64,000 bases of DNA from Asparagopsis taxiformis (Eukaryota > Rhodophyta > Florideophyceae > Bonnemaisoniales > Bonnemaisoniaceae): assembly GCA_030407315.1 (NCBI GenBank), contig JALQPE010000226.1, positions 37,998 through 101,997 on the forward strand, written 5' to 3'. Every line of letters starts with the position of its first letter. Position 1 is the stretch's first letter. Below, one piece after another: positions 51,502 through 61,815 of the stretch. Below the pieces are notes generated by a model, which saw only the letters and a list, made by a program, of their open reading frames with translations, was not told the DNA's origin and made no database searches. Position numbers and translations under genes: made by a program.

Positions 51502-54500
51502 TTGTATGGAGACGGAACTATCATATGGGTAGATCCAGCTCGTGTTGTTTCTATACCAGCAATTGAAGGTTTTGGTACTGCAGCTTCAGACATTTCTTCC
51601 CGAGTGTCTCTGGACTTTGATGCACTCCATCTTTACGGATCTATCACTGAAAATGGTGATGTCACCCTTGTCGGAGGCATGGACGTCTGTGAGGAGATCT
51701 GGTCGCGCCCCCGCACGAAAACTTCACGGTTTTTAGTACGCATGAGCTACGAGTCTATCTCTTCAGAGCCACACACACTGATCTCTATTGTTTATCACAT
51801 CCTCAGGAGAGAAAGACGGGTTCCCTTCACTGAATCAGTTGCCATACTTGCATACCTTCGTGACTACTGGCATGATCGGGAGAGGAATGAGGATAACGTT
51901 CCCCTTGCACATCGCACCCTCCCAGGATTTCGAGCTGCTGTCAAGGCCATGTTCCAATCAAAGCTTCCGCCTGCGGCAGTCGCTGTCATGGAAGATTGGT
52001 TTGGGAAGGCCTACCATCGTCATACCTTCAATATCGTCCAGTCCCTCCGCACTTTCTCGTCTTCGGAATGCGATGAGGGGTCTAACGACGTAGACACGAG
52101 GGTTTGGGATATGTTCCTGACCAGTTGTTCCTTACAAGACTTATCAATGTCTCTCTTCACGCCAGTGTTCGTTGTAGAAGAGCACAGAACAACCACAAAG
52201 TTACCATCCAGCCAAAGCCTCCACAGCCAAGGTTCGGAACCTCTTCCCGTTGCACAGTATTTCCACTCAGTGCACACGGCGTCTCGGTCTTCAATTGGTC
52301 GTGAATCATTCGTGCGGCAGACTCTGGCTTGCCAATTCTTTGTTGCGCATACCCAGCTACGAACTACGGACCATGGAAACTGGGCTACTCCAAGAGTTTC
52401 TTCCGCTTTCGAGAAGATTATATTTCTCATGGCTATGCTACAAATGGAAAGAGATTTAAAAGCCACCCCGGTGAGGCCGAGAACAAGGTCCTCGTCTAAT
52501 CGAACTGTATTGATCAGAAAGGAATCTCCTGCTTCCGCTCAGCGCCTCGGCTACGCTATTCATGTGGTCGTGAAGGCATGGGATACACTGGCTCGTGCAC
52601 TGGATGTTTCAACGGCCGAGGAACTTCTCCAACCTTATCTTCTTTATGATCAGCGCATGTTCAAGTACCATGTGCTAGACTCAGAGGAAAGGGGGTTCTC
52701 TCCTCTTCGAGAGCTAAAGACGTTATTGCATGGCAGAGGGGCCGTGCGAAAGTTGCAGCATGCCAAAAGTATATCCCATCGAGCAGTTCATCGCTCCGTC
52801 CTCCAAGACGCTCAGATGCGCCTCTGCGCCTCCTCCTTCTGGGCACACATTACAGATATTACTAAGGATCGAAAACTATTTGACCAGACCGTTTCTTCTC
52901 CGAAACAAAACGCGTTTCTTTGCGCATTCGAAGCACAGGAAGATTCTATAGAAACTGATTCTGGGAGGTTCACTTCTATTCCTGGCCTTCAAAACGTCGA
53001 GAGGCAGCTCACGGCCTTCAGAAACTCTGAACTACCACAATCGACTCCTGAACCAAACGAGGAGCTTTTTGGAGAAGCTGATACATCTTTCGCTCCCGTT
53101 CCTGCGTCACCATCCATTGAACAAAACACGGATACAGGTGTCAAACGGAAGCGACTGGACAACAGTAATGAAACTGATGTTCCTGCAAAGTCAGCTCGCA
53201 CTTCTGAGCCGGTGAGCGCTCATAGAAGGCCATCAGACACAAGTACTGCCGAGTCCTTAGACATCGAATCTATGCGTCTCGGAGACCCTGTTTCAATTCC
53301 AGCAAACCTACAAAACATGAAGGCTTCTTGCCTACACACACTCAATTGCAGTTTCAGAGATCTTCTTGAGACCTATGAACGCATTGATATTCCTGCAAAA
53401 CCGGAGCTTGTAGAGGGTGCCCAATTGGTTCTCACAGATCCACCGTATAATTCGAGACGAACAGCTGGGAGAGAGAATTCAGCGTATGACATTCTCCGCC
53501 AACAAGAAATCGTGGACACAGTGGCAACTATCGCAAAGGTAACACGACAGGGTGGTCATGTTCTCATCTTCACATCTGCTGCCCTTTTCTACAACTGGGT
53601 TTACGAACTCCGAAAGGTCAAGACTTCTACGAACACTCCCATGTTTTCAGTTGATTCACAGCCTATCTTCTGTATTCGGAGCCCAACGCATTTCACTTCT
53701 CCGCCATATAGATTTACGACCAGTTTAATGAATATGTCTGAGCTGGTTGTACATGCTACAAAGCTCGGAAAGGGAAGAAAAGGATGGGCGATGGTGAACT
53801 ATAAAAATGCCGGTTACATCCCAACCAGATTCCGAGCATGGACAAATATTATCGACAACATTCCAAGGATATCGCCTTCAGAGACTGTCAAATATTTCGA
53901 CCAAACGGAACAGAAGAACAAGGTACTGCGCCCGGAGCAGAAGCTCGTTGGTTTGTTGCAGGAACTAATTGGGCGATTTTCACACCAGGGAGATTTGGTT
54001 GTCGACTTGTTCGCCGGAACATTCTCCACTGCAGTCGCTTGCCTTAACATGCGCCACGGTCAGTATAGGCGGTTTGTCGGTTGTGAAAAGTACAAAGATT
54101 GCTTTGAATTATCTCTTCCGAGAGTTCATACTGCATTTCTGCGTCAAGTAGCAATTGGTAATTTTGCTCAGCTCTCCAATCCTTCGCTACAACAACTCGC
54201 CTCATCACATCTACCGGTTTCCGAGGAGGGTACGGTTTCAAAGCCTACCTCAGGTTTGCCAGTTGCTACGCGACTTCCGCCCCACCTCGTCAGTTTCCTC
54301 ACTAGCATGTGGGGTATCCCAGACCAATACAAACAACTGGGCGACCTTCCAGTTCACAAATGGCCTCAATCACTTCTCGGCATGCTGTCCACCATTGACA
54401 ACAATCTTCTGCTTTCCATTGATGCCATGGCACACAACGTGTACGTCGCGCCCTCAACTATTCCGGGGGCTGGTGACGGTCTTTTTGCCAGAGGCCAGAT

Positions 54501-54930
54501 CGACCCTGGTGACATTGTTGGATTTTATTTCGGTTCATTGGTTTACAGAGATCTCTATAAATCAAAAGGCAAGACGTTTGGAACAGGTCCCACCGCATTT
54601 ACCGTGGAGCGCTTCAGAAGCTACGCTCTTCAAATCAAGGATTCGAATATATCTTGTTTGCTTCCTTCTACTGCTGGAAGCCCCATATTTGTCGTCCCTT
54701 TCGAGTACTGTGTCGCTTCGAAAATCAATGACCCCAACTTTGTGGATCCAGCTGAGGGAACTGAACGTCCTTCACGCGCAGCTAACGTTAGTTTCTCGTC
54801 TCCCGTTCAAGAGCTCCTCGACGAGAATACTGTCTCAAACTATCAAGTTGTCTGTGTTACTGCCAACGTGCCGATCTCTGCTGGCTCCGAGCTGTTCATA
54901 GAATATGGTAATGACTACTTCTCAGTTTAA
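51502..54930 (+). CDS. amino-type DNA methyltransferase fused to a SET domain
   Basis: About 1142 codons; the real start is unresolved because 51502 is TTG and the first ATG (MDVCEEIW) is at about 51679. Residues 1-500 form a helical region without known motif. About 540-560 holds a bipartite-like nuclear signal (KRKRLD...AKSAR). The methyltransferase follows: motif IV DPPYNSRR at 53437-53448 (residue 646), then QGGHVLIF, then motif I VVDLFAGTFSTA at about residue 835. The order IV before I is that of beta-class N6-adenine or N4-cytosine enzymes. Residues about 975-1142 are a SET domain: GAGDGLFARG, GFYFG, RAANVSF (the NH-x-C-equivalent) and ELFIEYG. SET domains methylate protein lysines with the same cofactor. 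One chain may thus modify both DNA and a protein such as a histone; substrates are inference. Confidence 0.75.
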   Translation: MYGDGTIIWVDPARVVSIPAIEGFGTAASDISSRVSLDFDALHLYGSITENGDVTLVGGMDVCEEIWSRPRTKTSRFLVRMSYESISSEPHTLISIVYHILRRERRVPFTESVAILAYLRDYWHDRERNEDNVPLAHRTLPGFRAAVKAMFQSKLPPAAVAVMEDWFGKAYHRHTFNIVQSLRTFSSSECDEGSNDVDTRVWDMFLTSCSLQDLSMSLFTPVFVVEEHRTTTKLPSSQSLHSQGSEPLPVAQYFHSVHTASRSSIGRESFVRQTLACQFFVAHTQLRTTDHGNWATPRVSSAFEKIIFLMAMLQMERDLKATPVRPRTRSSSNRTVLIRKESPASAQRLGYAIHVVVKAWDTLARALDVSTAEELLQPYLLYDQRMFKYHVLDSEERGFSPLRELKTLLHGRGAVRKLQHAKSISHRAVHRSVLQDAQMRLCASSFWAHITDITKDRKLFDQTVSSPKQNAFLCAFEAQEDSIETDSGRFTSIPGLQNVERQLTAFRNSELPQSTPEPNEELFGEADTSFAPVPASPSIEQNTDTGVKRKRLDNSNETDVPAKSARTSEPVSAHRRPSDTSTAESLDIESMRLGDPVSIPANLQNMKASCLHTLNCSFRDLLETYERIDIPAKPELVEGAQLVLTDPPYNSRRTAGRENSAYDILRQQEIVDTVATIAKVTRQGGHVLIFTSAALFYNWVYELRKVKTSTNTPMFSVDSQPIFCIRSPTHFTSPPYRFTTSLMNMSELVVHATKLGKGRKGWAMVNYKNAGYIPTRFRAWTNIIDNIPRISPSETVKYFDQTEQKNKVLRPEQKLVGLLQELIGRFSHQGDLVVDLFAGTFSTAVACLNMRHGQYRRFVGCEKYKDCFELSLPRVHTAFLRQVAIGNFAQLSNPSLQQLASSHLPVSEEGTVSKPTSGLPVATRLPPHLVSFLTSMWGIPDQYKQLGDLPVHKWPQSLLGMLSTIDNNLLLSIDAMAHNVYVAPSTIPGAGDGLFARGQIDPGDIVGFYFGSLVYRDLYKSKGKTFGTGPTAFTVERFRSYALQIKDSNISCLLPSTAGSPIFVVPFEYCVASKINDPNFVDPAEGTERPSRAANVSFSSPVQELLDENTVSNYQVVCVTANVPISAGSELFIEYGNDYFSV

Positions 54931-55473
54931 ACAGGAACGCATTGGCGTTTTTCACACCTACATCATGTTCTCCCTGCTTCCCATTACCCCGCAAATAGTA
55001 AAATAGGCAAAGTATGTTCTATCTCCTCATTCCCTCTAACATCCGCGATGATTAGGTGCATTTCTTTCCCGTGAACAGGACGAGGACCTGATCTACCTAA
55101 TGTTCAGGTCTAGATCTCTTTTTACTCGAGTAATTTTCCCGTCCGAAATTATGCATAATTTAAACAGTTATTGTACCACACCATTTATTTAGATCTACGA
55201 CCGTTACGGCACGGTGCATTCGTAACGGTTCCACAGCCTCCTTTATCTCTTCCTACTTCTACAAATTGAATAGGTCGGTTACAACACGTAGCATTTGTAA
55301 CGTTTCGATCTCTCCCCTTTCCTTCCCTTCTTCAATAAACGGACAAGTTCCGAACTTAAACAAATTACCTTTACCACCATTCTACTGGATAACTCTTCAT
55401 CTTGGAATACCTGATCCCAGTAGCTCTGACGTTACGAAACATATCTGTGAAGATCTCCTTATTCCAGGCTGAC
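54931..55473. other. intergenic region with Tyr/pyrimidine-rich leader
   Basis: Contains two related CGTTAC(G/A)...CGTAACG-type inverted motifs near 55200-55235 and 55270-55305. CTCCTTATTCCAG at 55455-55467 resembles a 3' splice site just before the ATG of the next gene. Confidence 0.4.
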
Positions 55474-57147
55474 ATGAGAGACGAACTATCCTTAACCAGG
55501 TTTGCGCAGTTTGAGGAACGGTTTGCCTACCTTGAACAGTACCTCCGCGATTCTCTTTCATCTGTTCAAATGGAACTAGCCTGCATTCGGTATATGGCCT
55601 CTGCTGCAGCTGGTACAAACGTTGTTCCACCTGTGGTTCTGGAAGAGCGTTCAAGAAAATCAGCACAAGTTACCACTCTGGTGTCCTCTCTTTTCAACAA
55701 CAGACTTGTGACATCCAGGTTCGTCGCGTTTCGAACCATTGCAGAGTTCATCAAAACCTCTGTTACCCCAAACTCGTTCTGTGCAACATCTGTACCGTGT
55801 TCAAATGAAGATTCCTGCACTACTTTGCTTCTGGCTTCCCTTTCCTTCTCTCAGACATCCAGTTCTAATTCTGAGGTCAGGCAGTCCAAGAAATCCCTAA
55901 TTGGAACAGCTGTAGGGAAAAAGCATGTGTTCCTGAAACGTGCTATTGTCGGAACTGCGTTTATTTCTATGGCAAATGACAGAATTGTGCGATGGAAGGA
56001 TTCGGCGACGAGGAATTCTGGTACCCTTGACCCTGGGGAGGAGGATGACCTGAACAGCAATACCATTTCTCGTGACTACGCACTTCGCAATGCAACCATC
56101 GTGCCAATCAATAAGCCTGCTTGGTTGCAGATTTCGCAGCGGGCTCTTTTCCATGCCATGGATATTTCGATGCCAACGGAAACAGATCGACCTGCGCCAC
56201 AGTCCACAACTCTACCAATCAATTATTCGAAACGTCGCCGACTCTCGGGTTCTAAAGGAGAACAGCGCCGTACTGGTTCTTCCTCATCTTCGTCTTCTTG
56301 TGTATCTAATCTTTCTCCTTCGGACTTACAGTCCATTCCGATCGTTACTTCGGCACTGCGGCAGCTCACACAGTTTTTCAATACTTCCCGGAAGCAGATG
56401 AAAATGGAATTAGTCAAACATGCATTCTTCCTCATCCATCGAGATATGCAGGCTAAAGTTTCTCTTTCGCCTGACAATGACATTTCTGCATTGGATATGT
56501 GTCCATCTGAAAAAATTCCGATAACTTCGAAAGCTTACGGCACAGGGGATGAGTCTCAAGCTGTCTATTCCAAAAATGATGATATCTTCTCGGATTTTAT
56601 TTTGAGTCGACCTGAGCTTCACATTCAGGTTACTTACAAAGTTCAGGTTAGCGGCGCCGTAGACGGCTCCTGCAATGCAGGTACAAAGGCCCCGGTTGAG
56701 AGATTGGCCGTCTGTTCTTTTTCTTTTCTTACATTAGCTATGATATTGTTGTGTAGTTTCTGCCAATGCACACAACTCGAGATGCTCTGTCACGAACCCC
56801 ATTCAATTCAGGCATGTTATCGCATTGCAATTTGCCTGCACGGGTTATTCACCACAGCCCTTACAATGGCGCCTACCGGTAATTTCGGGAATGATGGTTT
56901 CCCTCTGCGTGTTACATGGGGTCACATCGACCTCCGTGACTACCTCATGGGGGGTGATTGCCTTCTAGGTATTATTAGGAAGAAGAGAAACATCACTGCA
57001 GAGGAATACATGTCGGTGCGGTTCGATTCTAATGCCACACAGATGGAACAATCCTACGAAAACCCAACAGCCAGGGTAGCATCTAATGTTCATTGTGTAC
57101 CTCTAGAGGAAGATGATGAACTTGGTATTTCTTTAATTGATGTGTAG
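55474..57147 (+). CDS. unknown protein with N-terminal coiled coil
   Basis: I choose the ATG at 55474 (MRDELSLTRF), 557 residues; the frame is open for 24 codons upstream without ATG and a splice-acceptor-like CAG precedes it. Residues 8-35 (RFAQFEERFAYLEQYLRDSL) are heptad-like and probably form a coiled coil. Near 250-275 there is a basic KRRRLSGSKGEQRR patch followed by a Ser run, suggesting nuclear location. A hydrophobic stretch near residue 430 (FSFLTLAMILLCSF) could be a helix or, less likely, a membrane segment. The acidic C-terminus ends EEDDELGISLIDV. I do not recognise a domain. It lies between the methyltransferase-SET gene (same strand) and a convergent gene of comparable size that also has an E-R-x-L-E-rich helix. 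Confidence 0.55.
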   Translation: MRDELSLTRFAQFEERFAYLEQYLRDSLSSVQMELACIRYMASAAAGTNVVPPVVLEERSRKSAQVTTLVSSLFNNRLVTSRFVAFRTIAEFIKTSVTPNSFCATSVPCSNEDSCTTLLLASLSFSQTSSSNSEVRQSKKSLIGTAVGKKHVFLKRAIVGTAFISMANDRIVRWKDSATRNSGTLDPGEEDDLNSNTISRDYALRNATIVPINKPAWLQISQRALFHAMDISMPTETDRPAPQSTTLPINYSKRRRLSGSKGEQRRTGSSSSSSSCVSNLSPSDLQSIPIVTSALRQLTQFFNTSRKQMKMELVKHAFFLIHRDMQAKVSLSPDNDISALDMCPSEKIPITSKAYGTGDESQAVYSKNDDIFSDFILSRPELHIQVTYKVQVSGAVDGSCNAGTKAPVERLAVCSFSFLTLAMILLCSFCQCTQLEMLCHEPHSIQACYRIAICLHGLFTTALTMAPTGNFGNDGFPLRVTWGHIDLRDYLMGGDCLLGIIRKKRNITAEEYMSVRFDSNATQMEQSYENPTARVASNVHCVPLEEDDELGISLIDV

Positions 57148-57274
57148 ATTTCTGTTTACTGTTCTGCTATCTTTGCCTACGTAACCTGGCATTGTTTGCC
57201 TCTAGTTCTCAGTATACATGTGTCTCTATTAGCCTGGCAGAACCGTTTTTGCTTTATTCATTGCACTACTGGTA

Positions 57275-58969
57275 TCATTTTATGTACTCCTCTGCCCTTT
57301 TGTCTGAAAAGTTATACCCCACCACATCTTTGACTAGATCTTCCGATATCAACTTGTCTATTCGCCATGGTTCGCCAAAACCTCGGAATACGACGTAGGG
57401 TATATGAATTCGAAATGTTCCCCACAACACATCCCCTGTCTGTCCCCTTTTCTTATGCGTTATCGGTTGCCATTCTATACGAAAACTCTTCTTCCCGTCA
57501 CCTTTCCACCCTTCCCGACTCGCATCCCCGTCAGGCCTCCTATGTACGGCACAAATCGATGGGCATTTTTTCAGCTCCATGCCATGCACATATTGACCTT
57601 GGACCGCAGAACTATTCTTGCGCACTAGGCACCACGTGTTCGATTTTGCTCCGGATACGCAGAACGAGCTACTGCCAATTGCAACAGATGATGGATCTCC
57701 GTTCGTCGTTTCTGTGCACAACAATGCACCAAGCAAGCGCAAGAACAATGGCCTCCTAGGCCGATTTCCGCTAATCACTCCCCCTTCTTCCTCTTCCACT
57801 GCCGCTCCAGGCTTTCGTCTGTGCAGCAATGACTCCATTCGCCACGGGTGAGGTAATCCTAACAAGTCCGATACTGCTGCAAAACTGGAACATGTAATGT
57901 TCACAGCTTCAGCACCAGTTCCGCTCACTGCCTCATGAAGCCCAGGGTAAACTTTGTAATAACATCCTGCATACAACTCTGTTGTTCCCTTCAACATTTC
58001 CCGGAATACGGTTGTGCTCAATGAAGCAGGAATATGCACTGGACCACTCACAACTGTCCCACTGGTACATGCACCATCCACCTCACTATGCGGAAAATCC
58101 GTCCCGGAGTTTGACAACGTAACTCTGTTTGCCTGTTCTACAGCTTTCTCGACTGAGCGGCGCAAAAGCATCAATAGAACCGGTCCAGTGGACGTGAGTG
58201 CAGGTTCTATTGGAACTTTCCCATCGTAAACCATCCGATGATCGCCACCACTTCCAGAAAGAATAATACTTTCTAGTGTTCTCAGCCTCTTCTCCATGCC
58301 ACTGTATGTGTTGGAATCAAGTACCGATTCCACTTTTGGCTTCTTCTTTTGCGGGGACATCGCTTCAGATTCACCATCCGATTCGACATGATGTTCCACT
58401 CCGGCCTCTTCGTAGTCCACAACCTCTCCGTTGCTCCTTCGCCACGGTGTTGGTGGCTGACCCCCGGACATCAACTTACTTCCCAGCACAAATTTTACGT
58501 GTTCATAGGAGACGCAAGGGTAATTCCTTTCAGGAATTGCATCGTATAACAATCTGCCTTCTGCAACCACTATTTCATCATGCCTTGGCTTCACAGAATC
58601 CGAATACCGCCACTTTGACACTTCCGTTACTGCAATATCCTTTTCCTCCGTCGTCAACTTCACAATTGCAGTATCCAAATCCTGACCCTGCTGCTCCACC
58701 ACTCCGGGCGTGTACACGCCATCTCCTCTGTCCACATCGATGCGGTCACCCACTGATGGTTTACCCGAGCAAATAGGATACTGCTCGGGAAGTTTCATTT
58801 CCACTACCACAGCCTTCCACCACATTGAGTCGTCCCCCACCTGGAACCATACCTCTATTTGGGTGCCGACAGACGGAAGTGCATCAACAGCTGCAGCTCG
58901 TTCACGCTCCCGACACGCTATTGCTTTTTCGCTTTGGCGCCTAATTCGCAATGATTCCCGCCTGGTCAT
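57275..58969 (-). CDS. unknown protein with N-terminal Tudor-like region
   Basis: I take the ATG at 58967-58969 (MTRRESLRIRRQ), 564 residues; the frame extends 26 codons further to a TTG. Residues about 28-60 (VGTQIEVWFQVGDDSMWWKAVVVEM) and about 70-105 (VGDRIDVDRGDGVYTPGVVEQQ) resemble two small beta-barrel Tudor/agenet-type strands, which in other proteins bind methylated residues. A PQKKKPKVES patch near residue 210 is a likely nuclear signal. A short helix GMEKRLRTLESIIL follows. The C-terminal half (with RRPLFLRLLGALL and GYNFSDKR) is unrecognised. The gene converges on the preceding coiled-coil gene with 127 bp between stops. A role reading chromatin marks would suit its neighbours but is speculation. 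Confidence 0.55.
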   Translation of the reverse strand: MTRRESLRIRRQSEKAIACRERERAAAVDALPSVGTQIEVWFQVGDDSMWWKAVVVEMKLPEQYPICSGKPSVGDRIDVDRGDGVYTPGVVEQQGQDLDTAIVKLTTEEKDIAVTEVSKWRYSDSVKPRHDEIVVAEGRLLYDAIPERNYPCVSYEHVKFVLGSKLMSGGQPPTPWRRSNGEVVDYEEAGVEHHVESDGESEAMSPQKKKPKVESVLDSNTYSGMEKRLRTLESIILSGSGGDHRMVYDGKVPIEPALTSTGPVLLMLLRRSVEKAVEQANRVTLSNSGTDFPHSEVDGACTSGTVVSGPVHIPASLSTTVFREMLKGTTELYAGCYYKVYPGLHEAVSGTGAEAVNITCSSFAAVSDLLGLPHPWRMESLLHRRKPGAAVEEEEGGVISGNRPRRPLFLRLLGALLCTETTNGDPSSVAIGSSSFCVSGAKSNTWCLVRKNSSAVQGQYVHGMELKKCPSICAVHRRPDGDASREGWKGDGKKSFRIEWQPITHKKRGQTGDVLWGTFRIHIPYVVFRGFGEPWRIDKLISEDLVKDVVGYNFSDKRAEEYIK

Positions 58970-59047
58970 AGTTCCTCCACCAAATAAAGATACTAGAGCC
59001 CACAATTTGCAATTCTGTTTAGGAAAAGTCTTCGTTGACTTCTTCAA

Positions 59048-60141
59048 TACTACTCACCCATATCCGTAACGTCCAATTTTGCATTTTTACCGTATGATAC
59101 GAAATCACTACAATGTTCCCCACTGCCACAAAAGTTGTCAACTACACTACTACTGCGTTTATGTTACTACTAACGCTTAAAGCCAGGGCGAAAATCACTA
59201 TTCGGGTCAATCCCGTGTATAGGGGAGTGGCTTGATTACAGACTTTAGCGACTAAAATAGTAACCAAGCCGTATTATCTGTGCTAAAAATCAATGTAGAT
59301 GGTTCCATTCTTTCGACCATACCCTATCTATGATAAAACAATGACCATATCGAGATAGGATAGTTAAAGCCATACACTTTGCATTTCTCCTCTTCCATAT
59401 GATATCATATTCCTCATGGACATCCAAAATGTGACTTCATCTAAGTGGATATCACATGGGAACAGTCAGTACCAGTCCATCTCTCTACCGTCCTTGCACT
59501 GCTACGGCTGCCATCCATTGCACAGACTGGAGTGACCATCAAAGATCATGGTTCCAGTCCATCATGGTACTGTCATACATATGGTTCCGCCGTTCCATCA
59601 TTCCAGCATAGAATTTCCAAAAATAATGGAATATGCCACCTCTGGTCACCGTCATGACCAACGCGACGTGTCTTTGTCCTTTCCAATGTTATTTTTCCGT
59701 ACAGTACTGGAAAATTCCACCTGTCACGGTGCTTACACCCACTCCCACGGCGCAGTTCCATTCCATTACATTCTTTACGGTATTTCCACTACTTATCTAT
59801 GGCACGGCGCCGGTAATTTCTGGGATTTTTTTGATGGTTTGCCATTCCACTAATTTCTAATGGTCCAGACCATAAAATTTACTGGTTTTTCAAAAAATTG
59901 CTTATGCTGTGTACCCTATAGCTGTTCCGTCGTATCAACCAGTGTTCCTCACGAAGAGTGTAAACGTCACGAGATACTTCGTCAAATTTGACTGTCTCGC
60001 CGGAGCGGTCGCCATCCTGTACCGAATTTCCACTCATTCCATTATGACGAATAGCGCAGGCGCAACAGTAATCCGATCGTTGACGACGCAACCGTGCCAA
60101 ATTCTGCGCGAACCCGCTAGCCTTGGGAGGATTCTAGTGAC
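59048..60141. other. intergenic region, no gene recognised
   Basis: AT-balanced sequence with many short GGAA/TTCC and CCATGG-like self-complementary words around 59440-59830 but no coherent repeat or frame. Confidence 0.35.
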
Positions 60142-61035
60142 ATGGGTACACGTCGAAACGTAGGTCGCGCCGCCCGCGAAACTACTCTGCTGCAAAGACT
60201 TCCTTCGCCTCTGCTGGATTTATTCGCCCCTCAAGTTTCGCAGACTTACGGACAAGCCGGGAGGTTTCACATACGCGGACCCTGGCGCTTGGGTTGCGCA
60301 GGGCACGGAAGAACAATTTCTGGCGCTGCAAGGTCGACTCAGCATGTCCTTCAGCGGTCGTTGGAAGAATGCTGGAGTCGAGGCGGATGTTGCCGAAATC
60401 GTCATGGCAGAGATGAACGTTGAGCGAGCCAAGCAGATTGTTCGTCTGGCATTACCATTGCCGAGTTTTCAAGACAGGATGAGCGTATCGGGCAATGGGT
60501 TGAGCACTGCATCCTTTCTGGGATCGTGCCGCAGACCTTCCTTATTGGATGTAACATGCTTCCTTCGCCACTACAGGCGCCGCAGCGCGGGGAACCAAGC
60601 GCCTTCGGTCTTGCTCCACCGGAAACGTTCGAGGTATTGATGTATTCCAAGCGTTGTCTATCATCCGAAATCACAACAAGAACCTGCCGCGTCGCCGAAT
60701 AGGCGACGCGGCCGAAGAGGGGAACGAAGCCGCACGCGTCCCAGCCCATCGGAAAAGCACTAATCGAGCTTGTTACGTGGTTCAAGTTTTATACCATGCT
60801 TGGACCGATGTGGCCTTCGCCGCAAAGTTTTCCAGCTTCGAAGAGTTGATGGCGCCGTACATCATTTTCGACAGCAGTGAGCATTGGTTTGACGTGCTCG
60901 ATGAAGGTCTATTCGCACCGATGGAGCAGAAGCTAGATCTCTACCACGACAAAGCTCCCCTATCTCATCCTGGTGGATATGGTGGAAAAGTAGAGACAAG
61001 AACCCAGTGCGCAGCACAGTGCATTTAGGGACCTT

Positions 61036-61815
61036 GTGAGGAAGTTCTTCGACCGGTTGCAGTTTCTTATCGTCAACCCGGACCTGTACACCTGGCCGGA
61101 GTCCGACCGCTGGGGGCGCTGGAAATATACTTGTCAAGCGGAAATCCGGACAAGCTGCCAGCGTACTTTGACACCCTCGACGAAGACGTTATGGCTGTCC
61201 TCCGCCCGGCACCACAAGCTGCGGACGCAGAAAAGGTCCCCAAGCCGGTTGATGACACTCCCACTCGTCGCAACACAGGAGGGAGAGGTTTGGTTCCGTC
61301 GACAAGACACACAACCAGGCTTCAACTTGGACCTGGGAGGACCAGTCTTACTGCCCAAGGGCCGTCTCCCCCCGTCACCGTCACCCCATGCGACAGAAGA
61401 GCAGGAAAGTGAAGGGCAGGCTCTCGCAAAGGACTTTCTTTCGAAAATGAGTCAGTATTGCCGGGTGTACGACGTCCCTTTCGAAGATTTGGTCAGTGCC
61501 GACGAGAGCCGAGAACACGTGCCCATCACGGGCAACGTTCAGCTCATTCTGACTGATCCGCCCTACAATGTTCGTCGTAAGAGGAACGATTCCAACTCTT
61601 CGTACGACAGGCTAACTGCAGAAGATATGCAGGCTAGCATCGAAGTGTTTGACGAGCTGTTGCGCCCCGGTGGCCACGGCATCGTGTTCTGCTCCGTTTT
61701 GCAGTTCTACGAATGGTTCCATTACTTGGAAACGTACAAAGGACCGCAGTCAGAAGGCCCACCGATGCTGCTGCCAGTGATGACGGGTCGGATGAAGAAG
61801 AGGTTACGTCCATGA
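61036..61815 (+). CDS. methyltransferase motif IV segment of the decayed gene
   Basis: Longest open piece of the decayed gene, 259 codons. It contains QLILTDPPYNVRRKRNDSNSSYDRL (motif IV, about residue 175) and PGGHGIVFCSVLQFYEWFHYLE, which align with LVLTDPPYNSRR and QGGHVLIFTSAALFYNWVYEL of the intact enzyme. The frame is lost after about 61740, where the downstream methyltransferase strands continue in other phases. On its own it lacks motif I and could not bind cofactor. Confidence 0.6.
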   Translation: MRKFFDRLQFLIVNPDLYTWPESDRWGRWKYTCQAEIRTSCQRTLTPSTKTLWLSSARHHKLRTQKRSPSRLMTLPLVATQEGEVWFRRQDTQPGFNLDLGGPVLLPKGRLPPSPSPHATEEQESEGQALAKDFLSKMSQYCRVYDVPFEDLVSADESREHVPITGNVQLILTDPPYNVRRKRNDSNSSYDRLTAEDMQASIEVFDELLRPGGHGIVFCSVLQFYEWFHYLETYKGPQSEGPPMLLPVMTGRMKKRLRP

